From contig LODT01000018.1 in NCBI GenBank assembly GCA_001606155.1, positions 61,780-125,779 of the forward strand: a stretch of DNA of 64,000 nucleotides, given 5' to 3'. The translations under genes and the position numbers were made by a program. The notes below the pieces were generated by a model, which saw nothing but the letters and a program-made list of their open reading frames with translations, made no database searches and was not told the DNA's origin. Shown piece after piece: positions 45,736 to 57,200 of the stretch. Numbering within the stretch: position 1 is the first letter of the stretch; the number at the start of each line of letters is the position of its first letter. Origin of the DNA: Tieghemostelium lacteum. Its lineage: Eukaryota; Evosea; Eumycetozoa; Dictyosteliales; Raperosteliaceae.

Positions 45736-46052
45736 ATGCACTTCAACAGAGTATGTTTTTAATAAATTGTAAAATTTAATTTATCTAAACATCATTTAAT
45801 ACCAAATACTTATAGCAAGCAATTAGAACTATATTAAAATCAAATATAGATTCTAATTTAAAATTATTCCAAGATGCTGAGAATCAAGTAAATATCCTCA
45901 CTGAGATTATTGTAAGAGAAGCTATTAATAGAATGGCTAGAGAAGCTGAAATTCAAGGTTCAAATGAAATGGATTTATCACATTTAGAATCTATATTACC
46001 TAAACTATTATTGGATTATAATACTGGTATGGTTGGTAATTCAACAAGTTAA
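45736..46052 (+). CDS. CENP-X/MHF2 histone-fold protein, tiny first exon
   Basis: Exon 1 is only 15 bp (45736-45750, MHFNR), donor GTATGT; exon 2 45816-46052 after TTATAG. Total 83 residues, nearly the same as the 81 of human CENP-X. The C-terminal part has REAINRMAREAEIQ and DLSHLESILPKLLLDY, which match the CENP-X pattern of a histone-fold helix, acidic turn and LPQLLLDF end. CENP-X pairs with CENP-S in the kinetochore CCAN and in the Fanconi/FANCM (MHF) complex. Start choice: this is the only ATG with a donor in frame nearby. Divergent from the ADHFE1-like gene, 52 bp away. Confidence 0.75.
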
Positions 46053-46437
46053 GTTTCTCTATTAATATTGAAACAAGAAATTTGAAATATCTAAATATAT
46101 ATATATATATATATATATCTCAACAATAGGTAAATTATATAAGCTTGTTAGAGAGCATGTTACTACCATCTAAATATTTTCAAAGAATATGAATTTTAAT
46201 TGTGACTACTGTTTACTGATTATATAAATAAATATACCGTTACTATGACAGTTAATGATTAAGATATTTGCTTAGCAATTAAATTGTGACTGTTTTACAG
46301 GTAATGTTTAATTATATATTGTGAATAATAAAATCATAATGATGAGTTGTAAAACATTTTTCACAATTCACAATTTTAAAAATGTGAATTCATTTTTCAT
46401 TTAGTTTTTAATTTCAACAATTCTCTATAATTCAGAT
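46053..46437. other. Intergenic with TA repeat and A/T-rich palindromic words
   Basis: No gene. It has a (TA)n run at 46096-46115 and, near 46350-46400, the words CACAATTCACAATTT and AAAATGTGAATTC that can pair partly. Promoter of the PPPDE gene lies here. Confidence 0.4.
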
Positions 46438-47114
46438 ATGAAAGTTTATTTGCATGTTTATGATTTATCAAATGGCCTTGCTAAAATGATGTCACTTGGC
46501 TTAATTGGTAAACAAATTGATGCAATTTATCATACTAGCATAGTTTGCTATGAACAAGAATATTATTTTGGTGGTGGAATTTTAATTGACAAACCTGTAG
46601 GTTTAAACTCTTTCATTACTACTACTACTACTTACAACTCTATATTTTATAATTTTAATATTAATATTCTTATCATATTAGTTTCAAACACCATATGGTA
46701 AACCAATTGAGGTTATAGAATTAGGACAAACTGAGATTACTAAAGAACTATTTGAAGACTTTTTAGATCAGGTTAGAGATAGATTTAGAATGGACAGATA
46801 TCATTTATTAGATAATAATTGTAATCATTTTACAAATGAATCTAGTATATTTCTATTGGGTAGAGAAATTCCTTCACACATTACGGGATTACCAGCTGAA
46901 TTTCTCACAACTCCTTTTGGTAGAATGTTACAACCAGTTATCAACAACTTTTTCTCTCAACAAGGTTGGGGTACTGTAATGGGTCCAAATAACCCAAATT
47001 CACAACAACAACAACAGCAGCAACCCTTTTTATTCCCTCCACCAATGACATTTAATAATAATAATAATATTAATAATAATTATACTAATAATAATTATAT
47101 TTCAAATATCAATC

Positions 47115-47169
<55 letters not shown>

Positions 47170-48040
47170 TAAACATAAACATAAACATGAAAAGTTAAAA
47201 TTAGAATCAATTAAAGATTTAAAATTCATATTCTATGAAAGTGCTGATATTGAATCCATTATCAAGAAATTACAAGAGTTTCATTCAGTACTTCCTCAAA
47301 AAATTGAGGAATTTCAAAACAAATTGGATACCATTCGAGTAATTTTACAAAATGGTTCCGCCACCACAATTGATCAATCCAAATCCAAACAGGTTTTATC
47401 ATATATTGACCAGTTGATAAAATCATTTCAAGACACACAACTATTCCCTGTTCTAGAAATTGTAAGATTACTAATACTCAATGATAGTATCAGTAAATCA
47501 TTTCCATACCCACTCGTTATAGAGGGAATTTTAAATAGATTTCTCACCAACTCACTCAGTATACCAACAGAATTAAGCACATTTAGAATTTTGAATAATC
47601 TATTTAGAACAGAGTATGGAAAGAACTATTTATTCACCTCTGCTTCTTCTGGGGCAAATAACAGTACAATTTTGGATATGGTAATTGAATGTATTCAATT
47701 TGCACTAAATACCAATGGAAAAGTTATACTACACAAATCAACATCAACACTTATTTTTAATATATCCTTGTATATTCACACTAGTAGTACAACAAAAAAG
47801 AAATTATTGTCCGATCAATCTCTATCTTTGATTTCGACTATACAACATTTCTTATCTACCTATCAATCTCCACTTGATATTGATATTCAATATAGACTAT
47901 TAAACTCTTTACAATTGCTCATCTATCTAAATAATGAAGCAACTGAACTTCTCTCAGTATTGGATCTTGATTTTGAAAAATATCTTAATGATGAAAAATT
48001 AAAACAAATTGTCGAAGAAATTCAATTAATGTTACAATAA
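46438..48040 (+). CDS. PPPDE (DeSI-type) deubiquitinase/deSUMOylase with PUL domain, 2 exons
   Basis: Exon 1 46438-46596, donor GTAGGT, acceptor ATATTAG, exon 2 46682-48040; 505 residues. The PPPDE papain-like domain (1-150) starts with VYLHVYDLSNGLAKMM and has His32 in YHTSI and Cys100 in NNCNHF, the catalytic pair of DeSI peptidases. A Gln/Asn-rich linker (poly-Gln coded by CAA, 47112-47166) leads to a helical PUL domain (about 250-505), the p97/Cdc48-binding module of PLAP/Ufd3. PPPDE-PUL fusions are known in fungi and plants; this suggests ubiquitin/SUMO removal coupled to Cdc48. Confidence 0.85.
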
Positions 48041-48186
48041 ATTCATAGTACTTGTAGAAATCTTTATTATATCTCCATTTTCAAATAAAACCTTCTAATC
48101 AATCGTTATGGCATCATTGAATTCGTATTTTTTGGATAAAAAAAAAACAATTATAATAGATATTTTTCTATTATGAACAAACAATA

Positions 48187-50133
48187 ATGATAAATAATAA
48201 TTATTTAATTTTATTAATATGCATTATTATAATAACTAGTAATCATTATTTTATTAGACTAGTTAATGGATCACAAAGATATATTCCAAAAATCTCAACA
48301 AATAAAAATAATTGGGTGTGTGGGAATTTAGATTTTATTGATGAAGATGATTTACCAGAAACACCAGGCATTTATATTTTCACCAATATAGCAGGCTATG
48401 GTGTTTATGTTGGTGAAACTGTATCAATAAAAAAGAGATTCAAATCACATCAGAATCACGGTATGGCCTCACAATTAACAAATGAAGAATCACTTGAAAT
48501 TGATTTGTGGGATACATCTAATAAGAGAGAATTAAAAAATTCACTCAAAAGATACTGCTATCATACATTAAATTCTAAAAGTGATGCAGTAATCTATGAA
48601 ACTCTACTACTGACTGCATTTTGTTGGCCATTGAATAGTGTTAAAAAAAAGGGAATGTATGTGGAACAAAAATTATTAAAATCTCCAGTAACAAAGTGCC
48701 TAACCTCTCCAGAAGAGGCAATTCAAATTGAAGATGTTACTCAGTTTGTGGACAATTGGTTCAATGCTGGTGATGATATAGTGGATTCTTTCGCAAATTC
48801 ATTGCTTACTGGTAAACTTAAAAACATCCAATCACAATCACTTTATTTAGATTATTCAATAATTCCCACTGCTAGTAGTAGTAGTAGTAGTAGTAGTAGA
48901 AATCAAAAAATTGCTGGTGGTCAATATGATCTTTCATTTTTATATAATAGTGAAGATGATGAGGACTGGCTTGATAATGCATTCTATGATGAAGTATTTG
49001 AGGAACAAAATGACGACCAAATATTCGAAGATACAAAGGATGAAATTCTATACACTGACAATGAAAACGATGAATTATCAACTACTGTTAAAGATGCTCA
49101 ACCTAATAAAGATAAAGGTAAAGGTAAAGAAAAAGAAACAGATGCATCTCCATCAGCAGCAGCAGCTATAGGTTTTAAAAGATTACGTGGAGTATATAAG
49201 CCAGATAGCAAATATTTTAAACAAGATGATTGGGTCTGTAAAGATTATACAGAGATTGCAGCAGAATGGGCAATGTTAATGGATGATGAGTATAAAAGAA
49301 AGATTATCTATTTAGATATCAGAACTGTACCAAAACAACCTGGTATCTATATGTATTTCAGTAAAGATGATGATAATGACATTAAATACATTGGACAGTC
49401 TAGTTATGATATAAGAGAAAGACACAGGGAGCATTTATTAGGCGAGGGCTATTGTGGAAATGTACAAAAACAACTTGAAAATACTGATTTGCCAAAGTAC
49501 TTGAAGACTCTTAGAAAAAAAACAAAGGAAAAAGCTAGTAAAGATCCTAATTATGCTACAAATCTAAATCAAGCATGCATTTTTTGTTATAAAACTCTGG
49601 CTCCAAATGTTAAACAGGAAAGAGGCCGTAAAAACTCTCACTATCAACTTTATTCATTCGAACCAATTCTCTATGAAGGAATGCTACTAAGCAGTGTATG
49701 TGCTCCCATTAACAGTGTTACTGATTTGGGTGTAAAAGAGAGTGGTATGTCACAGTGTACATCTAATACAGTAGATATCTTTCAACTATTTAATTCAATT
49801 AATTTAAACAGGGTTACACCCTCTCTAATTTTAGGAGTCCAACCATCTGATTATTCTACAATGGATAAATCTATTGGGAAATTATCACCTTCTTCCTCTA
49901 CTTTAAAAGATGATCAATCTTTATTAGATTTCTTAAATGATTCAATACGTAATACAATTTTGGATTTATCTTTACAATTATCCTCTGCCAATAGTGTTAG
50001 TTATAATGATGCTAATGAAGATGAAGAAAATCAAGAAGAAAATAATTATAGCCATGCTGATAATAATGGTCTGAATGGTTCATTTGAAAATTTTTTCAAA
50101 GATACCTATGGCCCTATTGATTTGGATGATTAG
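48187..50133 (+). CDS. Protein with signal peptide and two GIY-YIG domains
   Basis: Single exon, 648 residues to a TAG at 50131. Residues 1-29 are a hydrophobic signal peptide or anchor. GIY-YIG domain 1 at about 58-155: PGIYIFTNIAGYGVYVGET then IKKRFKSHQ, with Glu in VIYETLLL. Domain 2 at about 395-510: QPGIYMYFSKDD, IKYIGQSSYDIRERHREHL, with Glu in PILYEGMLLS. The two domains seem to be diverged copies; each ends with CxPxNSV. Between them lie a poly-Ser (AGT) run and acidic sequence. GIY-YIG proteins are normally intracellular nucleases of DNA repair or mobile elements. Both Tyr and Glu positions are kept, so nuclease activity is possible. Confidence 0.7.
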   Translation: MINNNYLILLICIIIITSNHYFIRLVNGSQRYIPKISTNKNNWVCGNLDFIDEDDLPETPGIYIFTNIAGYGVYVGETVSIKKRFKSHQNHGMASQLTNEESLEIDLWDTSNKRELKNSLKRYCYHTLNSKSDAVIYETLLLTAFCWPLNSVKKKGMYVEQKLLKSPVTKCLTSPEEAIQIEDVTQFVDNWFNAGDDIVDSFANSLLTGKLKNIQSQSLYLDYSIIPTASSSSSSSSRNQKIAGGQYDLSFLYNSEDDEDWLDNAFYDEVFEEQNDDQIFEDTKDEILYTDNENDELSTTVKDAQPNKDKGKGKEKETDASPSAAAAIGFKRLRGVYKPDSKYFKQDDWVCKDYTEIAAEWAMLMDDEYKRKIIYLDIRTVPKQPGIYMYFSKDDDNDIKYIGQSSYDIRERHREHLLGEGYCGNVQKQLENTDLPKYLKTLRKKTKEKASKDPNYATNLNQACIFCYKTLAPNVKQERGRKNSHYQLYSFEPILYEGMLLSSVCAPINSVTDLGVKESGMSQCTSNTVDIFQLFNSINLNRVTPSLILGVQPSDYSTMDKSIGKLSPSSSTLKDDQSLLDFLNDSIRNTILDLSLQLSSANSVSYNDANEDEENQEENNYSHADNNGLNGSFENFFKDTYGPIDLDD

Positions 50134-50194
50134 TTTACTATTAAAAGTAGTAGTATTGGTAGTAGTGGTAGTGGTATTAGTAGTAGTAGTATTG

Positions 50195-50230
<36 letters not shown>

Positions 50231-50484
50231 TTGGTAGTAGTAGTAATAATAGAAATAATAACCCTTCTACATCATTTTTGGCTATTCCTTATCAACCTGG
50301 AGGACCAATTTCTGGGTTAGATGTTATGAGACAAGTACTCGCACATTCAAAACATTCGCAAAGAATTTATAGAGATCCTAATGTAGTTAGATATCATCTA
50401 GCATTTGATATACCCATTCCACCAACATACAAAGGTAATGTGTACAGAAGGATTAAAAGAGATAAAGGTAAAGAAAGAATATAA
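50134..50484 (+). pseudogene. In-frame C-terminal extension behind a single TAG
   Basis: After the TAG at 50131-50133 the same frame stays open for 116 codons to a TAA at 50482. It codes a Ser/Ile/Gly run (AGT repeats), then a non-repetitive tail with LAIPYQPGGPISGLDVMRQV and IPIPPTYKGNVYRRIKRDK. The tail has no clear splice site linking it to the gene before. It may be the former C-terminus lost by a nonsense mutation, a read-through extension, or part of a separate gene without an ATG upstream of the conserved part. Confidence 0.4.
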
Positions 50485-50523
50485 ACTCCAGAATTATGGT
50501 AAAAAATTTGAACAAATTTATTT

Positions 50524-53500
50524 CTAAATGTATAATAATTGATTATTTGTTGTATTAAAATATAAAGAGGATGATTTTCCAATAGGAACGACTCTAAAAT
50601 AAAATGGTTTTGCTGGTTCAATTAGAATAGGAGTTAAATTATCAGTAATGAATGCTCTTTCATAGTGCTCACGAACCAATGTTGTTGAATATGATTTATG
50701 AACACAATTTGATTTTACCTTTCCTGGTGTATCTGGACAAACTTGAGAGATGATAATGGCGTCAATTTGTGTGCTAATATTACAGATTATATTAAGTGGT
50801 TGAATTTTCAATTTAATTAAAATACCATAAATATTACCAAGGTAATTATTACCAGTAGATACTGCAACCTCCTTACCAACATAGAGATCTAGGTGATTAA
50901 CTGTTGGTACTTGAATTTTACCAGAATCTGTTAAAATGGTGAGTTGATATTGGTTGGAGGTTTCATCTCCTACTAAATAGCTTTGCTTTTTAAATAGCTG
51001 GTAATTTGGAAGACGAATTCTAATTTGATTGTATTGCATGGCTATCTCTGAGGGTGCCAACAATCTAAATTGTCGAGAGGTAAAAACATCATAGATAAAT
51101 GGTAATCTCTGAACAAGAACAGATCTATAATTTGGAATAGTTGGACCAAATTGAAGTGAGAGACTTGAAGTTGGATCAGTTTCTTTAAAAAGAGGTCCAT
51201 CAGTTGAAATGTAATTGTTTGGGAAAATATTCATTGTTTTACTATAAATATTTAGGGTCAATGATTGATATCCCATTGGCCCATCATAGGTAAAAAGATA
51301 TAGGGTACCTGCTGGATTGGATTGATTTAATCTATCAGTTAACAATTTTGGTGTTGTAATACGATGTCTAAACAATGATTTGTAAAGTAGATTTTCTGCA
51401 TTTTTCCATAGCTCTTTAATGTTGGTATTTGATTTGGTAGAGTCAAGGTACCAATCTTCTGGTATTAGATCTGATATAAGACCTAGAGATTTACGAATAA
51501 CCACTGGGTTTAAATCTATTGTGGAAACCCAATTCATTAATGGATCTTGTAGATCAGAACCATAACTACCACTTGAACCACCCATTACTATAGTATCAGA
51601 TCTATAGGATTGGTAATGAAATCTTTTTCCAAATGATTCACTCTTATCACTTGAATAGGATCCTGATATCTTCCCACTGCCTTTTGCACCCCATCTTGAG
51701 ATACTAGCTGAGAAAGATCCACCAATAGCCCATGATAGATCTTGATCACTAGTAGAATCCAAAAATTCAGAGTAAATAGTAGACATTTCTAATAGTTTAC
51801 CACCAAAAACTGCAGATTTCTTATAGAGAGTACCATATCTTTTAATTAATGATACCATTTTGGTTTGTAGTTCTGTGCTATTGGAAGTGTGCAATAGTGA
51901 GAGATCTTTAATGAATGATGGGTGCCAATTTGCCTTATTTAAATGCATTTTTGTAGTTTCACAGTTAAATTCGCTGACATGGATACTAGATGATGTTTTT
52001 CTTTCTAGATTGTTTGCAATAGCGTATTGTCCACTAAATGACATTGATGCTGACATTGCTGCTTCAAAACCAAATAGACCACCACTAAGTGAAAATGAAC
52101 CATCTAATCCAGCTTCAATACCTGCTCGAATAGAATAAGCCTCGGAATTGGAGTAACTTTGACTTTGAATATCATAAGAACATTTGGGGCTGATTTGTGC
52201 ATGAATGGATGAGGGAATAGTATATACTGATTTACGATAGGTACTTTGTACAGTTGAAAAAGTACTATTATCACAATACCCATGATAAAAAATTTGATGA
52301 GCTTGATCTTCAAAAGTTGTAATATCAACTCCGTGAGACATGTGATTTATACCAGGTATTGAGTATAAGTACTGATTGTTAACTAATGATCCAATAAAAT
52401 CACCCTCTGCTTGTGGATAGCTGGATGTTATTGGTGATGGTGGTGCCAAACCTTTACACAGTGGTGTTATATCTTGCCAACAATCAATCAAGCATGTTAC
52501 AGGATCTTCATTACAAAATCCATCACCACATACTGGTGAATTAGTAGTCGATGTTGTAGAGCTAATAAATGTGGATGGGATGGGTTGGTAACTATCAGAC
52601 AGTGTTCTTTTCCAACGTAGTGATAATTTTCTTTCACTAAACTTTTCATTGATTGAAAAGAATATTAATTTGATGAGATGTGGTTGATCCTGGCCCAACA
52701 TCATTTTTCTTTCAGAATTGGAAATTCTATCAGAACCACTAATAAAATAGGAATTGAAAATCACCTTATTATCAACTAACACTAGTATACCAATATTTTC
52801 AGATTCCAATTGAAAGTAGTATTCATCAGAATCTGGTACAATGACATTAGACAATAGTAATCCTGATGCAAAACAACCCTCACTTGGCATAAATTGTTCA
52901 ATCTCTGGATATTCCAGATAGGTTGTAATGGTTAGTGGTGCTACTGTACAACTGGATGCATCTGTTGAATAATGGTTATTTCTTATAGCTGGTATAACAC
53001 AATGTCTATAGGTTTGGAATTTCCAACCAATTCTCTCTAATTGATAATTATCAATAGGAGGCACTGGATCACTAGGTAATCCAGAATCATCATTACAATT
53101 ACTATTTAGATCAGTACCACATATTAGATTATTACCTACTCTAATTTGGGCATCATCTATACAGACTATACTAGTACTATCAATTCCTTCGTTATCTAAT
53201 GGTGATATAAAAACAAATGATTGATTTCCTGTTGCATAAAAATCATATCTCTGATTACATGAATATCTATTGGATAATAATGTTAATGTTGATTCAACAA
53301 TGAACATTATACCACCTTGATTAGAATTGGCTTTGTTTGATATAAATTTACTAGTTGATATAGTTGCAGTACTTGATTTCATATATATTGCACCACCACT
53401 ATTGGCTGCATTTTTAACGAATACAACCTTATCTAATAGTAAACTGGAATTTTCAGCATAAATTCCACCACCAAATTTTGAAACACATCTGGTTAGATAG

Positions 53501-54019
53501 ATATTTTCTATTGAAACTGTTGAATCTCTAATATTAAAGCAATTTCCAACTAAACTACCATCTATAATAATTGAACCATAATTTGATTTTAGACCACTGG
53601 AAATCAGTGGAAAAAAAAATTTTTAAATTTAAATGTTAGTAAAATTTTGTTGTGGTGGCTACACCTACATAAATTCTTGATTAATTAATACTATACATTA
53701 TATTTAAATTAATATGAATATCTAAATCATTATTTAAAGGACCACTATAAATACCATAGTGTACTTTAATAGTAGGTGTTGTTGAATCATTAATATTATG
53801 CAAATATTGTATTGCTGTTTTAAAATTTGAAAATGGTTTATCTACACAATCAACATTGCATGATGATTGATTATCAATTTCAATTTCTATATAGAATACA
53901 TGTTAAAACTTAAGTTTTTAAATTGTATTAAATTTTATTAAAATATTACCAATACTAATAATATTGTTTGTTATAAATAATAAAAATAATATAATTCCAT
54001 ATATTTTCATTTCTTTCAT
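50524..54019 (-). CDS. Large secreted MACPF-like protein, 3 exons
   Basis: Exons (minus) 53950-54019, 53697-53886 and 50524-53596 join exactly to 1087 residues. Exon 1 is a signal peptide. A pectin-lyase-like right-handed helix follows (short Gly/Asn/Ser turns and repeated IxxSxxSxxN units, about 60-220), then a PA14-like segment (DEYYFQLESENIGILVLVDN to LRWKR, about 330-440), a Cys-rich CGDGFCNEDPVTCLIDC unit, and the MACPF core (about 540-780) with RYGTLYKKSAVFGGKL and GGSSGSYG. The C-terminal domain ends with paired cysteines as in the copy at 2-1519. Family function is membrane insertion or adhesion; the role in this amoeba is unknown. It shares a 195-bp promoter region with its paralogue. 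Confidence 0.85.
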
Positions 54020-54214
54020 ATAAATTAATGAAATTGTTATAATAACGAATGATGATTTTTTAAGTTTAATTTTTTTTTTAGGAACATGAAGATATTTTAA
54101 ACCTTCTAAATTCGTTCGTATAATGACATATGACCTTCAAGATATTGTTTTTATTTCAAATAAAATCATTTACAACAGTTTTTTTTTTTATTTTTTGTAT
54201 TTGTTTAATTAAAG
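54020..54214. promoter_or_regulatory. Bidirectional promoter of two MACPF-like paralogues
   Basis: 195 bp between two divergent, related genes. It contains oligo-T/A tracts near 54070 and 54180. Joint control of both genes is inferred from the spacing only. Confidence 0.5.
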
Positions 54215-57200
54215 ATGAAACATTGTAAATTCATAATATTATTTCTAATAATTTATTTTAATTTAATTAATTCTATAGCAATTAGTATTTATTCATAAAA
54301 ATCTTTTTTTTTTTTTATTTTTTAAAAAAGTACTAATTACCTAATGATGAACTATAATAGATAAATTATATGTTGATAAATCATCATCATGTATAAATGA
54401 TTGTAATGGTAAAACTATAGAGCAATCATTTAGTTCACTAAAACCAGCCTTTGATGTGATTAAAAATAGTAATTCATATGATTTAACTATTGTAACGATT
54501 AAGGAGGATCATTACGATGGTCAAGATAACTATGGTTTTAAAGTACTAGGAAAAAGATTTGAGTTAAAATCTCAAAGTTCAGTAGATACTATGGTAGTTA
54601 TAATTGATTGTCAAGGTAGTGGATTTGGTTTATCTATTGAAAATAGTGATCATTTCTTATTGGGCCATATTAAATTTCAAAATTGTACACATTCAAGAGG
54701 TGCAGCACTACAAATAATACAATCTAAAGGTTTATTATTGTATACCGAATTTGAAGCAAATTCAGCATATTATGGCGCATGTATATATAGTGATCACAGT
54801 CTTATTGATATCTATGTTAGTCTAAGTGCTGTGGGTGCTAATCATGTTCAATATAATAGTATCGGCGGTGATATTCATGCTGTATCACAATCAAATATAC
54901 GTATTCTTGGTAACAGTATATTTCATAATATCTATCTCCGTAATCAGAGTACTGTTGAGATTAGAGACCAAAATACAAAAGTAATTAATATTCAATGTGA
55001 TAGTGGTAGTACTGCAACTAAGGCAACTAGAACTGTACCTTCTGTTCAAGAAGATGCTTGTTCAAATGATCTTGTTTGTGGTGAACCTGTTGTAGATCCT
55101 AACTATGTACCTACCTATTTATCATGTTGGGCAAATGACGATTCAAGTTGTTTTTTTAATGGCATGTCATTTGAAGTAGTAAAATTATCTGACGAATCAA
55201 GAGTATCTATTGAAGCCATAAATAAAGTGGTTTTAGAAAGTCCATTTAAAAATGTTGATTCAACAAGATCACATGATAACAGTAATGCTTATTTATTTGG
55301 TCTATCAAGTCAAGTTAAAGGTATACTAATAGGTTACCTATCATTACCAATCAATGGAAAATCACTTAGATTTAATATTTCTGGTTCAAATTTAGCATTT
55401 ACAATGCAAATTAATGGTAATCCAACACCATTATTAACAGTACAAGAGACCGAACAATTTTCCATTCAAACTGATACCCTTTACTTTGAAGAAGAGGTAA
55501 CTCACACTATTAGACTAGAATTGACTACTTCCTTCATTGAACCAATAACAAGAACTTTTGGTATCACTGTTATTGATGAACCAAATATTCAAATTTTTTA
55601 TTCAAGAAATGGTATGTTTACTTAAATACAATAACTTCCATAATAACTAAAATTACTAATTTTTTTTTGATAAAGTATGTGGAGATGGTATATTAGATGA
55701 AGACGGTGATAGAGATATTACATGTTTAACAGATTCAAGAGAACACATTAAATGTAACAATGGTAATCTTGATGATAATTTTCAGGTATGTTACAAACAA
55801 CTATCAAAGAGAAATGATTGTTCGCCACGAACTGTACCAAAAGGTCATATGTCCCCTGGTTATTATTATGAATATGATACACTTGGTGAATTGTTATCAA
55901 ATCAATTTGTTTGGAGATTAAGTGGATCTGAGCATTTTCAATTTGGTATAAATATTCTTACTGGCGAGGAAGCTGATGCTCCCCTATTCCAGTTTGATTA
56001 CTGTGATCAAGAGAGATACCAAGTTATTGAAGATCCATATAGAGGTATGGTCTATGAAATTCCACCTGAACTATTTGTAAAACCAATGCCGCAATGTACC
56101 TATTCATCAAGTACTAAAATGTACTCTTCCTCTGAAGAAATGAGAAAATCAATGGCAACCAATCTAAATATTGATGCATCATTAAGTGGTGGATATGCTG
56201 GTTTAGAAGGTAATGTTGCACTCACCATTGAAAAATCAAATTTAGAAGCTAGATCTACAAGTACAACTTCTACCAAACATTTATTTGTCTCTGAGGTCAA
56301 TTGCACAATGGCCTATGTAGAAATTGGTAATTTACCATTTCATCCAAGAATTTTAGAGAGATTTGCTAGCATGACGAGTACTATTGAAATGCTTGATATC
56401 ATAAAAACCTACGGTAACTATTATTATAAATCAGGTTATCTAGGTGGTCAATTGAAACAAATCACTACAACTTCACATCAAATCACTTCCCAACAAGAAG
56501 AAGAAGAATTATCGGCAAGCGCATCTGCTAGTTTAGGTGCTTCTGTTTCTAAACCTTTTATTAAAGGTTCTGCTGAATTATCATTCTCAATCAGTGGTAG
56601 TATGAGTGAGCAGAGACAACAAGAGATTCAACAATCTACCAGTAGAAGTAATTTAATTACTTGGGGTGGTGCACCAGGTTCATTCTCGCCCATTAAACCT
56701 AATAGTTTCCAATCACCATCAACTTATTCTGCTTGGTCTGAGACTATTGACCAATTTCCAGTACCAATAAATTACAAATTAGCACCAATTAGAGATTTAA
56801 TTAATGAAAAATGGTTATCAAAAATCATTAATCCAATAACAAGTCAACCAAAATCAGTTAAACAAGTTTGGATGGAAATGGAAGGTAAATATTAAATTTT
56901 GATATCTCAACTGCCTATTTTTTCTACCACAATATATATATATATTAATATATTTTCTTTATTTATTGACAAAAGAGGTATGGTATAATCAAAATTTAAT
57001 TGAAAAAACTATAGTTAATCAAGACTCTAGTATATTATATGAATATACATTGGTTCTAGTATTAGATCAATTACCAACCAATGACAGTCTAATACCATCA
57101 ATTAATTACTCCTATCAAAACAAACAAAACCAAACAGTCAATGGCACCATTTTATTAGATGAATATATTCACACTACACCATCAGGCCAAGAATTTAAAT

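Noticed and set aside
46096-46115. (TA)n run as replication origin
   Set aside because: Such runs occur in many spacers here and nothing else supports an origin.
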